A stretch of DNA of 64,000 nucleotides from Leishmania donovani (GCF_000227135.1 NC_018261.1:1-64000), one strand, 5' to 3'; shown: positions 28,187 to 39,715, numbered from the stretch's first letter. Program-made: numbers and translations. Notes: a model not told the origin generated them from the sequence alone.

Positions 28187-31180
28187 TGAAGGCAGACATT
28201 GCAGTCTGTTTCACAGTACCCTGTCGACGACAGCGAGAGAGTCAGGGTGTTATACACTGGATGCGTGCCTATCCGCCCCCAGAAATCACGTGGTCGCGCT
28301 CTGCGGTACACACCGACCAACGCTGCGGATACAACACGGAGAAGAGAGGAGAGAGGGATAGTCAGCGGCTGTCAAGGCGGCCCCGTGAGCTGCCAATTTG
28401 CATCCCGTACCTCTACTGTCTACGCACCTCTTTTTCTCGTTCTCCCTTGTTCTCCCCCTCCCCCATGCGTGCGCACTGTGGCCCGGACAGCTAGAGGATG
28501 TGTGAGCCGTTTCACCTTACAGACAGCGCCTTACGCCTTTCTTCGGCTCTGGTTGACTTTGTTCCTGCCTATTTCTGTACCGGTGGTACCTCTCCCACTA
28601 CCCTCCTCCGGCTCACTTGCAGCACGCGGCGTAAGCTTCGCTGCGGCACCATTTCTGACGCCTCTGCTGTGGATGCCAAAAGGGAGACTCCACGTTGATT
28701 GAGACTTCGCTACTGGTGATCAAAGGGTGGAGGGTTGGCAAGGGAAAGGATGGGTGCCCAGGGTGCTAGCGGAAGTCGTAAAATGTGCGGAAGCACAAGA
28801 GGAGAGACAGGAAAACGGATGAGAGATAGATCGCTGGATTCTGAGGAGAATGCGCGGGCACCCAACACGGAGGCACGCAGACGATGCGAATGCTGTTCTC
28901 ACGTTTATTTTTCCTTTGCCTTTTTTTTGTTATTTGCTTTGGTCGGCCTGTTTTTTTTCCTCTTGTGCAGCTACTTTTGTATGCAGATTTTTACTTTGCT
29001 TGTGTCGGTTCTGGAGTTGCCTCTCGCCGCCCTCCCCCCCCCCTCTCCACCCCCCCCCGAAAAAAAAACACACACCGCCCCTCGGACGTTCCGCTCCCTC
29101 CCCGTACGCATTTCCGACCGTTCTCCCTCCCATTCTGCGTACGTAAATTACATTTTTGCTTTCCTTATTTGCTATCATAGTCACTTAGGGGTACATTCAC
29201 ACGTACCATGAGCGTGGCGCAGCGAGGTGCCCAGCCATCCGGAAAGGATCGAGAAGAGGCATGCGAAAGGATTGAAAACGAAGGTTAGGCCTCGTTTAAG
29301 CAGCAGCAATACAGACGCGTATAGGAGTGACAAGCATTCCTGATTGACTTCGCGAATATGGAATGTGCTCGAAAAGGAACAAGCGAGAAAACCCGAATAA
29401 GAGGAGTAACTCTCCCGAAAGCGTCCGGGGCTCGTGCCAGGGATGTTTGTCGAAGGTCGTCGGGTACCCTGTACGTATCGTAGGGCAATGTGCCAGAGCA
29501 GCCGCAACTAAGCACGCATCTGTGATGGGGGAGAAGAGCGTGCGTAGGTGCACCTCTTCCGTTTTTCTATGCCACTGCCAGATAACTTCGCATGCCTCTC
29601 CTCTCTGACTCTCTGTTGTCATTTCGAGGCTAAAGCCGATCTTGCAGTTGGCACTGCTCACTCTCTTTCTGGCATTCCTGCATCGAGTATTGTTCTCTGC
29701 ACACCCCCTCCCTTCACTCACCGTTGTACTGCTCGTTTCTCCCTCCATTGTTGTTGTCTGGCTTGCGGCAAACTCGGACGTACTCCGCTTCTCATTGCTC
29801 CAGCAAGACTCGTAGAGTGCTCAGAGCATGCGCAATGATACGCAGAGCGCAGAGGAGTACCTTTGGCCTTATCACTTTCTCCTCTTTCCACGATCGTCGT
29901 AAAAACAAGAGTGCTGTTGCTGTTGCTGCACTCCATCAGCACAAGTGCGGGAACGGCGAGCTCACAAGTTGGCTTTGGCTCGCACGGCCCTCCACCTGCA
30001 GAGAGGGGCGATTATAACGGCGAGACGGTGAACAATGTGCAGGAGCTGCACCCCGTGGTGGGCAGCGGGGACCGTGTGGACGGGGGGGGGGCCGCGGCGG
30101 AGGATACTGTGACAGAAATCCGTGTAGGATCCGTCGTAGAGGTGCAGCAAAGGCACGATAGCTTTTTGCTGATTTATGTGCGCCTGTTGAAGTGTGTCGA
30201 CCATCCAGATTGAACGTGGTTTTCGACGTCATGGAACTGCATTATGGCCTCCGTTTTCACAGACATCACGCTCATCGTGCTCGCTTTCATTGAGGCTTCT
30301 GGCCTGCAGCCGTGCGAAGTAGGTCTGGATTCGTGCGTGTCATCCTTTGGCGTCTCCTGCTGCCTGTTAATGTACCTCCTTTCCGAGTGCGCAGCCGCGC
30401 GCACTCATTTTCTCTCACACCGTCAGTGCTTTTCTTGGTGTGACGGGGCCTCACGGTACCAACTCGTTGCCGAAGCCGCTAAGCCGACAACCGGCGTACG
30501 GCTTTGCGGTTGGCATTATGGCAGCTCCCTTGATACTGACGGGTTCGCTGCAGCCCTCTGCCTCAGCTACTATGTGCCTAGCCGCGTTTCATATCGACAG
30601 CTGGATGAAAGACTAAGGCTTAATGTGCATGGCGACGCCAGCCACGGTGGGCCGTTGCTTGATTGTGCTTCTCGACTTTGCCTTCAACAATCTCGTGCCT
30701 TGGCGTCATTACTATCCGGTACGGGGGTGACGAGGTGGCAAGAAAGCCAGGTCGCGCACCGCCGCTGAGGTTGACAGACCATGTGGAAAGCGCCCTGTCC
30801 TTTGTTGGTGTTGTTTACCTGTGCGTGTGTGCCTGCGTGCGCTCCTTTTGCTCCCTTCCGTCACTCTGGCCCCAATACTCAGCCTCATCACAGTATCTTC
30901 ATTTCCCATTTTGTTTAAGCTCTGAGAAAGGGAGTGATTCACTCTATTCCGCCCCTCCCCTCTTCATTCAGCGACCCCTATGTGAGGGGCAGACGAGCAG
31001 CTCCTGTCGCCTGGCAGGCCGTCTTGCTTTTTTCCCTCTTTTTCTTTGCGCGGTGACATCTTGCCCTCCGACACGCCCCCACCCCTCCCACCAAGGCGCC
31101 TGTTGCGCAGTCACAGGTTGTCATCGCGGCACACGACACCGCGGTGATGGAGGAACTGCGCTCACAAGCGCGTTTCACCC
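28187..31180. other. Long intergenic after G6PDH
   Basis: 3 kb without a supported gene. It holds C- and T-rich homopolymer runs (29,034-29,070) and several short open frames whose composition is not convincing. One at 29,863-30,213 (116 codons) has a hydrophobic start but no further support. The 5' part is presumably the G6PDH 3' UTR. Confidence 0.45.
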
Positions 31181-31501
31181 ATGGAGTCCTTTGAACAACA
31201 GAGAGCCAGCGAACTCGGCGTGGCGCCTCACTTTGTATGGGATAGGCTCACAAACGCAGTGCACCGACCCGCCAGCGCGACGGCCATGACCGTCGCTACC
31301 GGGAATATCAGTGCGTCCTATCACGGCGAAGGGTCCCCGTTCGTCATTGCCCCCGTGCTGTTGGGCGCCCTGCTCACAACTGTAGGTGTGTGTAGGCACT
31401 TGAAAACCTGGGGCCTTCACGGCCTCCCTACCCTCATGAAGCGTAACTCTTGTGCGACGGCACATCGGGCGCTGCCTTTTTTTCTGCCCAGTTTGGTTTG
31501 A
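31181..31501 (+). CDS. Possible small membrane protein, 106 residues
   Basis: An ATG-started frame with mostly G/C third positions, unlike neighbouring spurious frames. A polar, possibly helical N terminus (MESFEQQRASELGVAPHFVWDRL) is followed by one hydrophobic stretch, SPFVIAPVLLGALLTTVGVC, at about residues 52-71, then a basic C-terminal part. This layout is common among small mitochondrial inner-membrane proteins. Pyrimidine-rich DNA at ~31,028-31,095 with AG sites follows the rules for a spliced leader. I recognise no family; it could also be chance. It would help fill an unusually long gap between G6PDH and the PCI gene. Confidence 0.4.
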   Translation: MESFEQQRASELGVAPHFVWDRLTNAVHRPASATAMTVATGNISASYHGEGSPFVIAPVLLGALLTTVGVCRHLKTWGLHGLPTLMKRNSCATAHRALPFFLPSLV

Positions 31502-32704
31502 TTACCCCCCCCCCTCCTCCTCCTCCTCTTCCCGCCAGTTTGTCTTAAGCTTGTCGCTGGATCACGCATGGACATACTCGAGCACATGCTTACACGTAGG
31601 CCTGCACATATTGATGCACGCCATATGCCGAGGTAGGTATGCATGCAGTGTGGCACGTGAGAACGACAAGACACAACCTGGGCGGAGAGCAAGTCACGAG
31701 GGAGATGCGAGGGAGGTGTGTTGGACGCCTTCGCGTTGAGATTCTCACGCAGCATCGCTTGCCAATGCTCACAACTCACTCCGTTCTCGCTCTTCTCAGG
31801 TGTCGCAGCTCATCCTTTCGCTATTTTGTTGGTTTTGTGCTGGTAAGGGAAGCTGAGACGGAGCAGCTGTGCTTAGCATTGTCAGTAACAGAAGGGAAGG
31901 GTCGCCGTCTCACCCAACGTGTGGCATGGAGGATGGCGGCCTGTCGGCGGATGTGACGGCCTTTTGACACCGCTGCAGCCCTTTGCGCTGTCACCGGACT
32001 CCTTCGCAGCAGAGCGTGTTGGGTACGCTCTCCGAGAGACAGACTCACTTCCCACATCGAGTACATGCGAACACAGTGGCGAAGGGGGCTTTTGCGCCTC
32101 ATCATCTGCAGAAAGGCTTACAGACATATGTGCAGGTGCGTGCGCGCACGCACAAAGCCGCTTGACAAGAGGGACGATCGCCCCTCTCCCGTGTCTCCCT
32201 TTCCACTTCAGCGTTGGCTGTTGTGTTGCTCTCCAGTAGAAGGGAGAACAAGCGGCCTTCTCGATGGTGTCACAGACGTCGCGTATAACGGCGGAAGAGA
32301 CTTATTTACCTTCCTGCAGACCCTCCTCATGCGCTCATGGCTTCCTCGCTGTCCTCCTCCTGTTTCTTGTCTCACGCCCGCTCCTTCGTTTGTGAGTGCG
32401 CGCGTGAGAACAATCAGAGGCGGCACTCTCGCTATCGCTAGCAGCAACGCTGGCCCTTCCTGCTTTCAAGTTTGTGAGGGTTGCGGTGGGCGATAGTGCA
32501 CCGCTTACAGGACCTTATTTCGTACTCGAAGTGGGAGAGGGTACGACATTACGCACTCCCGCGACACCGTTGCCACACAGCTGCCCAGCTTCTTTGAGCG
32601 TCTGGTAATTGGTTCCCTCGGCCGCCGTGATCGGCAACAAGCACCGCGCAACCTGGCGGCGTCTCTCTGAGTTATTTAAGCGAGAGCGGCTCATTGCTGA
32701 CGCC
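31502..32704. other. Intergenic before the PCI-domain gene
   Basis: 1.2 kb without a supported gene. A pyrimidine tract (32,338-32,391) precedes AG at 32,395-32,396; a second AG at 32,509-32,510 is nearer the ATG. Confidence 0.45.
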
Positions 32705-34495
32705 ATGACGGCCCACGCCGCTGTGATACCGTGCCTGCAGAGGTACGCGCGCCTCAGCGCTAGCGTCTTTGCTAGCCCCGATGACGCCGAGACCCAAGCA
32801 GCGCTTTCACTTTTGCTCCAGTACCTGTCACTTCAGAGTTGCAACACCAGCGAGGTCGAAGCGCTCGAGCAGTGGTGTCGCAAGCAAGGGAACGAAGAAC
32901 GGTTGAAGAAGTACGGCGGTGAGGTCACGGCAGTGGTGAAGCGACGTGTTACGCAGCGGGCTCGCGTGCTCTCCGAGGCCGTGGCTAACAGGCAGGATAT
33001 GCTCGTGACAGATGCGCGAAGCACCGGGGTGCCCGCCGTTGTATGCTCCGCTGGCGCACATGACAGTGGGCGTAGCGGGACAGCGACACTGGTGCAGTGG
33101 TGGCACCTCAGCGACGATGACCCGTGGAACTTCACCGCGTCCGCGTCCTGCTCACAGGCTACGCGGGGCTGGAGCGACGGATACCGATTTGTTTGCCTGA
33201 AGGAGGCGCTCACGTTGGTGGGGCCCTACCTCGACCTAATGCGGCAGGCTGCCGCCACGGGCGACTGGGAAAGCGTCTCGCGCCTCTTCATCGAAGCGAC
33301 GAGCTACGTCAACCGCGTCTCCTTCAGGGACGATCCGGCGGCCATCTTCGGGTCTCTAGAGCTGTCGCGGTTGCACCTCGCTCTAACTTTTGCCAGCCGC
33401 GGCGGTGTCGCTTCAGTAGAGAAAGTGCTACAGCAGGTGCGGGTAAACGACGATATGCGACGAGCTGCGGCACTGCTTGACGGGCTTGGCGCGAGGGAGA
33501 GAGGCACTGCGGAGCTGCACTCGCCACCCAATGCGTCGGCGGCCTCGGTTTCCAAAGTGCAGGCATACTGGCGCTTGATACTGTCGTACAGCACATTCTT
33601 CAACACTGTCGCCGCCTACGTGGACGGCTCATTGGGGAGGTTCGAAAGCTGTGCCAAGGCGCTTCTAGGGGACGGTACAGAAACGGGCGCTTGCCTCTGG
33701 GGAGCCGCACGGTATCCTAACATACATTTCTGCTTGCCACATTCCACTTCTCGCGTTAGGCAGCCCGACGCTCAGCCAGGCGGACCCAAGACACAGTCGG
33801 GCGCGTGCACCGTGATGCCGGTTCTGTTTCCCTACTCTTCCAGCCACGTCCGCGCCAGCGCCTCGGATCACTATCTGGATGAGTTCGCGCCGTTGGTCAC
33901 GCGCGTAATTGCTCCTGCTTCGTCCTTCAGCACTCTTGTCGTACTGTCGGCCGTTGGCACTCTTCCGCTTCACGTGGCACTCACACAGTTGCGCACGTGT
34001 GTAGAGTTGCGGGAAGTCTACGAGGGCTGCAGTGAGCTCACCAGCCTCCTCGACGCCCTTTGGCGCGGGCAACTGGGAGTTGCCTGGAGGTGCGCTAAAG
34101 AAGCAGCAGCTCGCTACTTGAATCGTGAACCGCACGTGCAAGACTCTGTCGCGAAGAAGCTGCTCCAATATGTGAGGCGTAGTGTCTGCTTCCATTACCT
34201 GCGTGTGCGGCGAACAGCACTCATAAGCGACGCGGCAGTGGATTTAGGGTTCGAATCATCCGAGGAAGTCGTGGAGACGGCGACTGCCCTCATCTCCTGC
34301 AACTACATTGACGCACGCATTGACTTGGTCAAAGGGGCGATTTGCAGCAATGAGCTAGACGAGAGGAGTGAGGTGATGATGGAGGTCAAGGCCGAGGCAA
34401 CCGCGCTTGCCAAGCTGAGCTTTTCGGCGCTGAAGGTGCGGCTTGCGTGCTTGTCAGCGGAGCGGAACCTGATCGCTTTTCCAGGTGATGGTTGA
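32705..34495 (+). CDS. PCI-domain protein, probable COP9 signalosome CSN1 / Rpn7-like
   Basis: 596 residues from the ATG at 32,705; a longer frame opens only from TTG. The C-terminal ~45 residues of the fold (about 505-548, ALISDAAVDLGF then YIDARIDLVKGAI) match the winged-helix end of a PCI domain, the scaffold module of the proteasome lid, COP9 signalosome and eIF3. Helical-repeat-like sequence precedes it. An Rpn7/CSN1-type assignment is favoured by the N-terminal pattern (paired helices with LRLSRLHLALTFASRGG-like segments near the middle) and by length, but other PCI proteins are possible. If it is CSN1, it would act in cullin deneddylation. A low-similarity insert (about 340-385, rich in Pro, Gly, Ser) interrupts the repeat region. 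Confidence 0.75.
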   Translation: MTAHAAVIPCLQRYARLSASVFASPDDAETQAALSLLLQYLSLQSCNTSEVEALEQWCRKQGNEERLKKYGGEVTAVVKRRVTQRARVLSEAVANRQDMLVTDARSTGVPAVVCSAGAHDSGRSGTATLVQWWHLSDDDPWNFTASASCSQATRGWSDGYRFVCLKEALTLVGPYLDLMRQAAATGDWESVSRLFIEATSYVNRVSFRDDPAAIFGSLELSRLHLALTFASRGGVASVEKVLQQVRVNDDMRRAAALLDGLGARERGTAELHSPPNASAASVSKVQAYWRLILSYSTFFNTVAAYVDGSLGRFESCAKALLGDGTETGACLWGAARYPNIHFCLPHSTSRVRQPDAQPGGPKTQSGACTVMPVLFPYSSSHVRASASDHYLDEFAPLVTRVIAPASSFSTLVVLSAVGTLPLHVALTQLRTCVELREVYEGCSELTSLLDALWRGQLGVAWRCAKEAAARYLNREPHVQDSVAKKLLQYVRRSVCFHYLRVRRTALISDAAVDLGFESSEEVVETATALISCNYIDARIDLVKGAICSNELDERSEVMMEVKAEATALAKLSFSALKVRLACLSAERNLIAFPGDG

Positions 34496-35477
34496 CCGTC
34501 TTTGCTGGGCAGCGTAGTTGGGATCACGGGTGGGCAGGACGGGGACCTTGGAGAAGTGCGCTGATGTGCGCGGGCGATGCACCTCCTCAGCCAGCTTATT
34601 CGTTACCCCCCCCCGACAAAATGTTGTCTTCAGTTGCTGTGGTGTCATCTTTCATGGCTGCTGTTCTGCTCCTGCCTCGTCTGTTTTTTCTTTGCGTGTC
34701 GCTGCTTCTGTTGTACCCATTGGTGGCCTGGGCATTCCCTTTGCAACTGAGCAGGCTGCAGTAGCTCGATGGCTTCGGCGGTGCCGGCATGGACTTGTCT
34801 CAACTGTTCGCCACCGACAGAATAGTGTTGTGTCTCTTTCCCTCTCTCATCATCTTTCATGCTCTGTGTGTCTCCGTCTGCGCGTGCGTGGTTCATCTGC
34901 GTTCGACATTTTTCGTTTTAGCTGGCTCGCGCCTCTTCCCTTCTGCACCGTCTTCTCGGAGAATCAGAGCTGAATTTCTCCGAAAGTTCCACCAAGCACA
35001 CGCAAAGAACACACGAATCACAGCGTGTGGAGATGGGCAGCGCAGGACGCACGGGCGCGTGAAGCGAACCGGCAGGTGTGCCTGGCGTTCCAGTGTCCCA
35101 AGCGAAGCCTCCCGGAGTGCTTATCGTAGAATGCGCTATGTACAGAGGCTACTAGCCGAAGCCCTCACGTGTTTACTCGCTCTCCTTTCTGATCTCCACC
35201 TTCCTCGCCTTCCAGCTGTCTCCTTGAACCGAGGCAGCTGCTTGTGATTGTGTGTGGTTGCCCGCGCTTGGCCGCTCCTCACTGCATGGCTCCTTGTCTT
35301 TAAAGGCTACCTCGACCACCCAGACGGTACCACCCGGTTCATCCGGCTACACTTACTGACCCGGCGCTGTAAGCTGTGACAGGTGTGTCACGGTCACTGC
35401 GTTTTTGTATCGTCCTCGTTTTTCGTTGGGCTCTGCGTGCGCTCGTCCTCTCGCGGTAGTGCCTCAGTGAGCCTGCC
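34496..35477. other. Intergenic, PCI gene to PrimPol-like gene
   Basis: 982 bases without a gene. A pyrimidine tract (35,176-35,212) ends in AG at 35,214-35,215, about 260 bases before the ATG. Confidence 0.5.
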
Positions 35478-37763
35478 ATGCCTGTGCAAAAGGCTGCTCG
35501 CGTTGAGGCGAGAGCGCCTGCGGCTGCGCTCTCTACCGTTAGCGTGCGCAGAGCAAGTCGTGATGACAGCGGTCTTGACGACAGCGGGCTCGACAACTCT
35601 ATCAATCCGCTGTTCATACTCTCCGGCCCCCGCGGAAGCGCCATCGACCCGCGCAGCAGCGACCATCAACTCAACTCCCTGATGAACGTGGTCGATGGCT
35701 CAGTCTTTCAAGTGCTGAGTGACGCGTGGGCCGCTGTTGGTGTGCCAGCGGATCGATACTGGCGCAGTTCCCAACATCTGCGTGGCGGAAGTTCAGCAGC
35801 AATGCTGCCGAAGAAGACACCCTCGTCGCCACTCAGCTTGCTAGGGCTGCGTGTGCCGAACCCCCTTCACCTTCACTCGTCCTTCTACCCTGCACGCGTT
35901 GAGGCGCTGGCGGCGCGCGGCTACGGCGCCCACCGTGGGCTTCTTCCTCTCGCACTTGACCGCAGAAGTGGATCGGGTAGTAAACTCTTCAACGTTCTTC
36001 CACGATGGAGCACCAACGTAGTCGGCATCGGTGAATCAGCGGTGGAGGCCTCAGCGGGCATTTGGCATGGAAGCGCCGTCGCCGATTTCGTGAGCGCCAT
36101 ACCCCACATGCAAGATCGCAACTTGTACGCGCTGGTGGATGAGTCATGTCCGGTAGATCCTTACTTTGATCTGGATTTCTCGTACGACCCGGACCAGGAC
36201 GACCCGAGTGATGTTTTGCTCGTGCAGAGCCACGGCGAGGGCAAGGAGGTGGCGGCGGTGACCGCCTTCTCCGCCGAGGCAGTGGAGAAGGTGCTGCTCA
36301 CAATGCTCACGGCTCTTCGTCGGGAAGTGGAGACGGAGCTCAAAACCACTGTGGCGGAGTGCCTGGTGCTGACGAGCAGCCTTCAAACAGGGCGGCGCCC
36401 GGATACGCCCTCAGAGCCGGCTTCCTTGGAGCAGCTGAAGCTCAGCTTTCACGTGCACTTCCGTTTGGCTGACAGAGCAGTGCTGGCGTCAGTGCGAGAG
36501 ATGCACAACTTCATGACTCGGCTTCGTTCCAGACTTCAAGACGAAGAGGCGGCAGCAACAACATCGCCCTCGCTGGGCAGCCCCACGAGAGAGAAGAGGG
36601 AGGAAGCTCGACAGGCCTCCGCCCTACTGCTGCGGTGTGTGGACTTTGGTGTGTACACGCGGTGGCGCGCTTTTCGTCTACCGTACAACGTCAAGGCATC
36701 CGAGGCTGCGCGGTCAAGTGCGCTGGTGAGCGGCGCTGGGGATGACTTGCTGGAGGAGCAGCTCCAGCAGCTGGGCATTGCACTCCCAGACAACGGAGTG
36801 GGCAGAGCAGCGCCGAGCGTGCTGCAGAGCCTCTTCCTTGCCGCAGACGTTGCGACTTACAAAGCGCAGCGCTACTTGCTCAAGCGCTTGGAGCCGCATT
36901 TTCGCTTTCTTTTGCCGGTGTTGCCGGGAGCTACGGAGCTGAGGTCGGCTACATTGGCAGAGTTTCTCTCCCCGCTTGTGCCTCCGCAGGTGAGAGCGGC
37001 GGCGGCAGAGGTGAGCGGGCCCTCCTCTCCCAGTTCATCAGCGAGGGACGTGGTGAGCGCGTGGGCTATGGAGCTCGCCTGCATCGTACGAGATGCCTCA
37101 ACGCTGCCGCACTCGCGCGACGACGGCGCCGTGCAGGAGTCGCCGACAAGTTCATCCTTCCGACTACTTCTTGACGAGGGAGCGATCACTTCTGCCGCCG
37201 CAAAGGCGTCTGCGCAGGCCACCAGCAGCCCCTTCGACGTTCCGCTACCTCCAATGCCACGTAGTGTGCGGGTTCGAGTCGAGGACGCCGAGATGAAGAG
37301 ACTTCTCGCAGAGGTGTTTTGGTGCATAGCGCCGGAGTACGGCGGCCCAGGCACTGTCGTGCGAGCCTCACCGGCGACGGATGCACGGAACGCACTCTCA
37401 GCGCCGAACCCCATCACTTCGGAGCGTATCAACGCTCACTACGAGGACTCGATTCGAGCATACTACGTCTTCCAGAAGCAGAACAAGTACTGCATCCGCC
37501 TGCATCGAAATCACAAGGCAACCTTCGCGCAGCTGTACTTGACATTCGGATCCATCAAGATTCGTTGCTACGCAAACGACTGCTGTGACCGGTGCTGCGT
37601 TATTCCATGGGAAGCCCCAGATAACCCGAAGTCGGGGCCGCAATACCATGCCGGGTATCCCAGGTATGAGCGTCTCGTGGCAATTCGCAATGCGCTTTTT
37701 CCGCCCCTGTCGACGGAGGAGCTGGTTCGCCGCTACGGCACAGGTGTCTTGCATTACGTGTAG
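35478..37763 (+). CDS. PrimPol-like archaeo-eukaryotic primase/polymerase
   Basis: 761 residues. The three catalytic motifs of the archaeo-eukaryotic primase superfamily are visible: motif I FDLDF with metal ligands Asp231 and Asp233, motif II SFHVH (323-327), and motif III DFGVYTRWRAFR with Asp389. A C-terminal zinc knuckle is intact in spacing: Cys672, His679, Cys697 and Cys702. Trypanosomatids have two PrimPol-like enzymes, PPL1 and PPL2; in T. brucei PPL2 is a translesion polymerase needed after bulk replication. I cannot decide which one this is, though a PrimPol-like gene at this place between G6PDH and adenylate kinase is what I recall in T. brucei chromosome 10. The N-terminal ~200 residues and a Ser/Ala-rich linker (about 505-560) are not conserved domains. 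Confidence 0.9.
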   Translation: MPVQKAARVEARAPAAALSTVSVRRASRDDSGLDDSGLDNSINPLFILSGPRGSAIDPRSSDHQLNSLMNVVDGSVFQVLSDAWAAVGVPADRYWRSSQHLRGGSSAAMLPKKTPSSPLSLLGLRVPNPLHLHSSFYPARVEALAARGYGAHRGLLPLALDRRSGSGSKLFNVLPRWSTNVVGIGESAVEASAGIWHGSAVADFVSAIPHMQDRNLYALVDESCPVDPYFDLDFSYDPDQDDPSDVLLVQSHGEGKEVAAVTAFSAEAVEKVLLTMLTALRREVETELKTTVAECLVLTSSLQTGRRPDTPSEPASLEQLKLSFHVHFRLADRAVLASVREMHNFMTRLRSRLQDEEAAATTSPSLGSPTREKREEARQASALLLRCVDFGVYTRWRAFRLPYNVKASEAARSSALVSGAGDDLLEEQLQQLGIALPDNGVGRAAPSVLQSLFLAADVATYKAQRYLLKRLEPHFRFLLPVLPGATELRSATLAEFLSPLVPPQVRAAAAEVSGPSSPSSSARDVVSAWAMELACIVRDASTLPHSRDDGAVQESPTSSSFRLLLDEGAITSAAAKASAQATSSPFDVPLPPMPRSVRVRVEDAEMKRLLAEVFWCIAPEYGGPGTVVRASPATDARNALSAPNPITSERINAHYEDSIRAYYVFQKQNKYCIRLHRNHKATFAQLYLTFGSIKIRCYANDCCDRCCVIPWEAPDNPKSGPQYHAGYPRYERLVAIRNALFPPLSTEELVRRYGTGVLHYV

Positions 37764-38636
37764 CAGCGTGTGAAGTGCAGTCGAGGGGAGATAAGATGTC
37801 TGTTGAAGAAGCGTACTTACATGAACAAGAAGACGCAGCGCGACACGCGCTGACCTCTTAAATCAACTGCGCATCTCACACCTTTGTTTTTTCTCTCGTA
37901 TTAGAGTAGATCCAGGACCTCCGGCTCCGGCTGCCCGTTTCGAATCTTCCGCTTCTCCCTCTCCTCACCGCGCGCACACAGACGCACGCGTCGGCGAGCG
38001 CATCCTCCAATGCGTCGGCGAGAAGTGGGGAGGATGGGGGAGGGCTTGTCGTACTTTTATCTTTTTTTTTCCTCGCTGATCTCTTTGACCCTTGCGCTGC
38101 TCGCGTATGCGTGTGCGAACTGTGACAGCCATGCTTGCTGCAGGTTTAACACAACACTACCACGCGCATGTGCACCGCACCCTTTCTCTCTTCACCTTCG
38201 TAATCCTTTTCGCCCGTCGAGAGGATGGCGTTCAACTCCTAGCAGCTTCGCCGCTCTTTGCGCCGCACCACTAGCAATGGAAGCGCACGCTATGCAAATC
38301 GACGGCCACGCTGCAGTGCAGGACAACGGAAGCGCTCTTCGACGTAGTGCCTGCGCTGCTGCGTCGATTGCAGCCCACGCTTTACATGCTGCGCTGATCG
38401 TCTTTCTCTCGCGACGTCTCACCCTTTGTGCCCTCCTCTCCTGTTCTGCTTTGTCCTGACCCTCTGGCGTTGCCCTCTCCCCATCCCCATACTCCTGCTG
38501 GTCCGCTGTTGTATCTCACGCTGCCAAACGTGCTCGCTGCCGCCTCCTGTGTGTGTCCGAGTCTTAATGACCGCGAAAGGATTGCGTTCCTGCGCTCTCA
38601 ACCTACCATCTCCCCCACCCCCGTCCTTTTTCAATC
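37764..38636. other. Intergenic before adenylate kinase
   Basis: 873 bases without a gene. A T-rich tract (38,057-38,095) precedes AG at 38,127-38,128; further pyrimidine runs continue to the ATG, so the true acceptor is uncertain. Confidence 0.45.
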
Positions 38637-39293
38637 ATGAAGATTGTGCTCATGGGCGCCCCCGGCTGCGGCAAAGGTACGCAGAGCCCGTACATACAGG
38701 ACCGGTACGGTCTGTGCCATCTGTCGACGGGTGATATGCTGCGCGACGCGGTGGCGCGGAAGACTGCGAACGGAAAACTGGCGAAGGACGCCATGGATTC
38801 GGGCAAGCTTGTCAGTGACGACATTGTTTTTGGGATTGTGAAGGATAGTATTAAGAACCCCGAGTGCCGCTACGGCTACATCCTAGACGGCTACCCGCGC
38901 ACGCTGAAGCAGGCACAAATGATGGAGGACGCCGGGGAGAAGATAGACAAGGTAATCGAGTTCAGCGTTCCGGACGAGGTCATCCTGGAGCGGACGAGTG
39001 GCCGGTGGATTCACAAGCCGAGCGGGCGCACGTACCACGAGGTGTTCCGCCCTCCGAAGACGCCCGGCAAGGATGACATAACGGGTGAGGACCTCTACCA
39101 ACGTCCCGACGATCGCCGCGAGGTGTGCGAGAAGCGCCTAGACATCTATAAGAATGAGACTCGTCCTCTCGCCGACTACTTTATCAAGGAGGGCGTGTAC
39201 TCGATGATCAACGCCAACCAAACGATCGACGAAGTTCGAAAGGCCATCGCCGCTTTGCTGGACCCCATTGGCATTGCAACGGGTCTCAAGTAG
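38637..39293 (+). CDS. ADK: Adenylate kinase, long type
   Basis: 218 residues. Interconverts ATP + AMP and two ADP. The P-loop GAPGCGKGT is at 7-15, the AMP-binding STGDMLR motif follows, then DGYPRTLKQ, and the long LID domain (SGRWIHKPSGRTYHEVFRPP...DDITGEDLYQRPDDR) with the usual arginines. No N-terminal targeting extension and no glycosomal C terminus (ends GLK), so a cytosolic or mitochondrial intermembrane location is likely. The ATG immediately precedes the conserved MKIVLMG start. It is the first of two adenylate kinase genes in the window. Confidence 0.96.
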   Translation: MKIVLMGAPGCGKGTQSPYIQDRYGLCHLSTGDMLRDAVARKTANGKLAKDAMDSGKLVSDDIVFGIVKDSIKNPECRYGYILDGYPRTLKQAQMMEDAGEKIDKVIEFSVPDEVILERTSGRWIHKPSGRTYHEVFRPPKTPGKDDITGEDLYQRPDDRREVCEKRLDIYKNETRPLADYFIKEGVYSMINANQTIDEVRKAIAALLDPIGIATGLK

Positions 39294-39715
39294 CACCAGA
39301 AAAGTAGGCGAGGAAGTGTCGTCGTAGTTTCTCGATCTTGGGTGGACCCGCACGTTCCCCGCAGATGCTTCGCAAAAGGGGGGGTCGATATTGATGAGTG
39401 GCCATTTCTCTTCTGCGGCTTTGTTGGCGCTGTAGTTCACAGGCGCACTCTAGGAGTAGTAGTGGATCGGGTTTTCTTGTATGAAATGCACTGATGCTGC
39501 ACGTCTTTGCTCACGCGTATGCCTTCGCGCGCGCTGGGCAAATGGCGGGTATTGAGGGTTGCGTTGCTTCCGCTTTTTTTTGGTGTGCGTGCCTTTTTTG
39601 ACTGTCGCTGTCGAGTTCGTTTCCCATTTTCGCGGAGCCCACATCAAATCGGCAAGCGTCAATGAGAACGGGATAAGGGAGAAAGTGATGGCGTGACTCA
39701 AAGGCGTATCCCACC

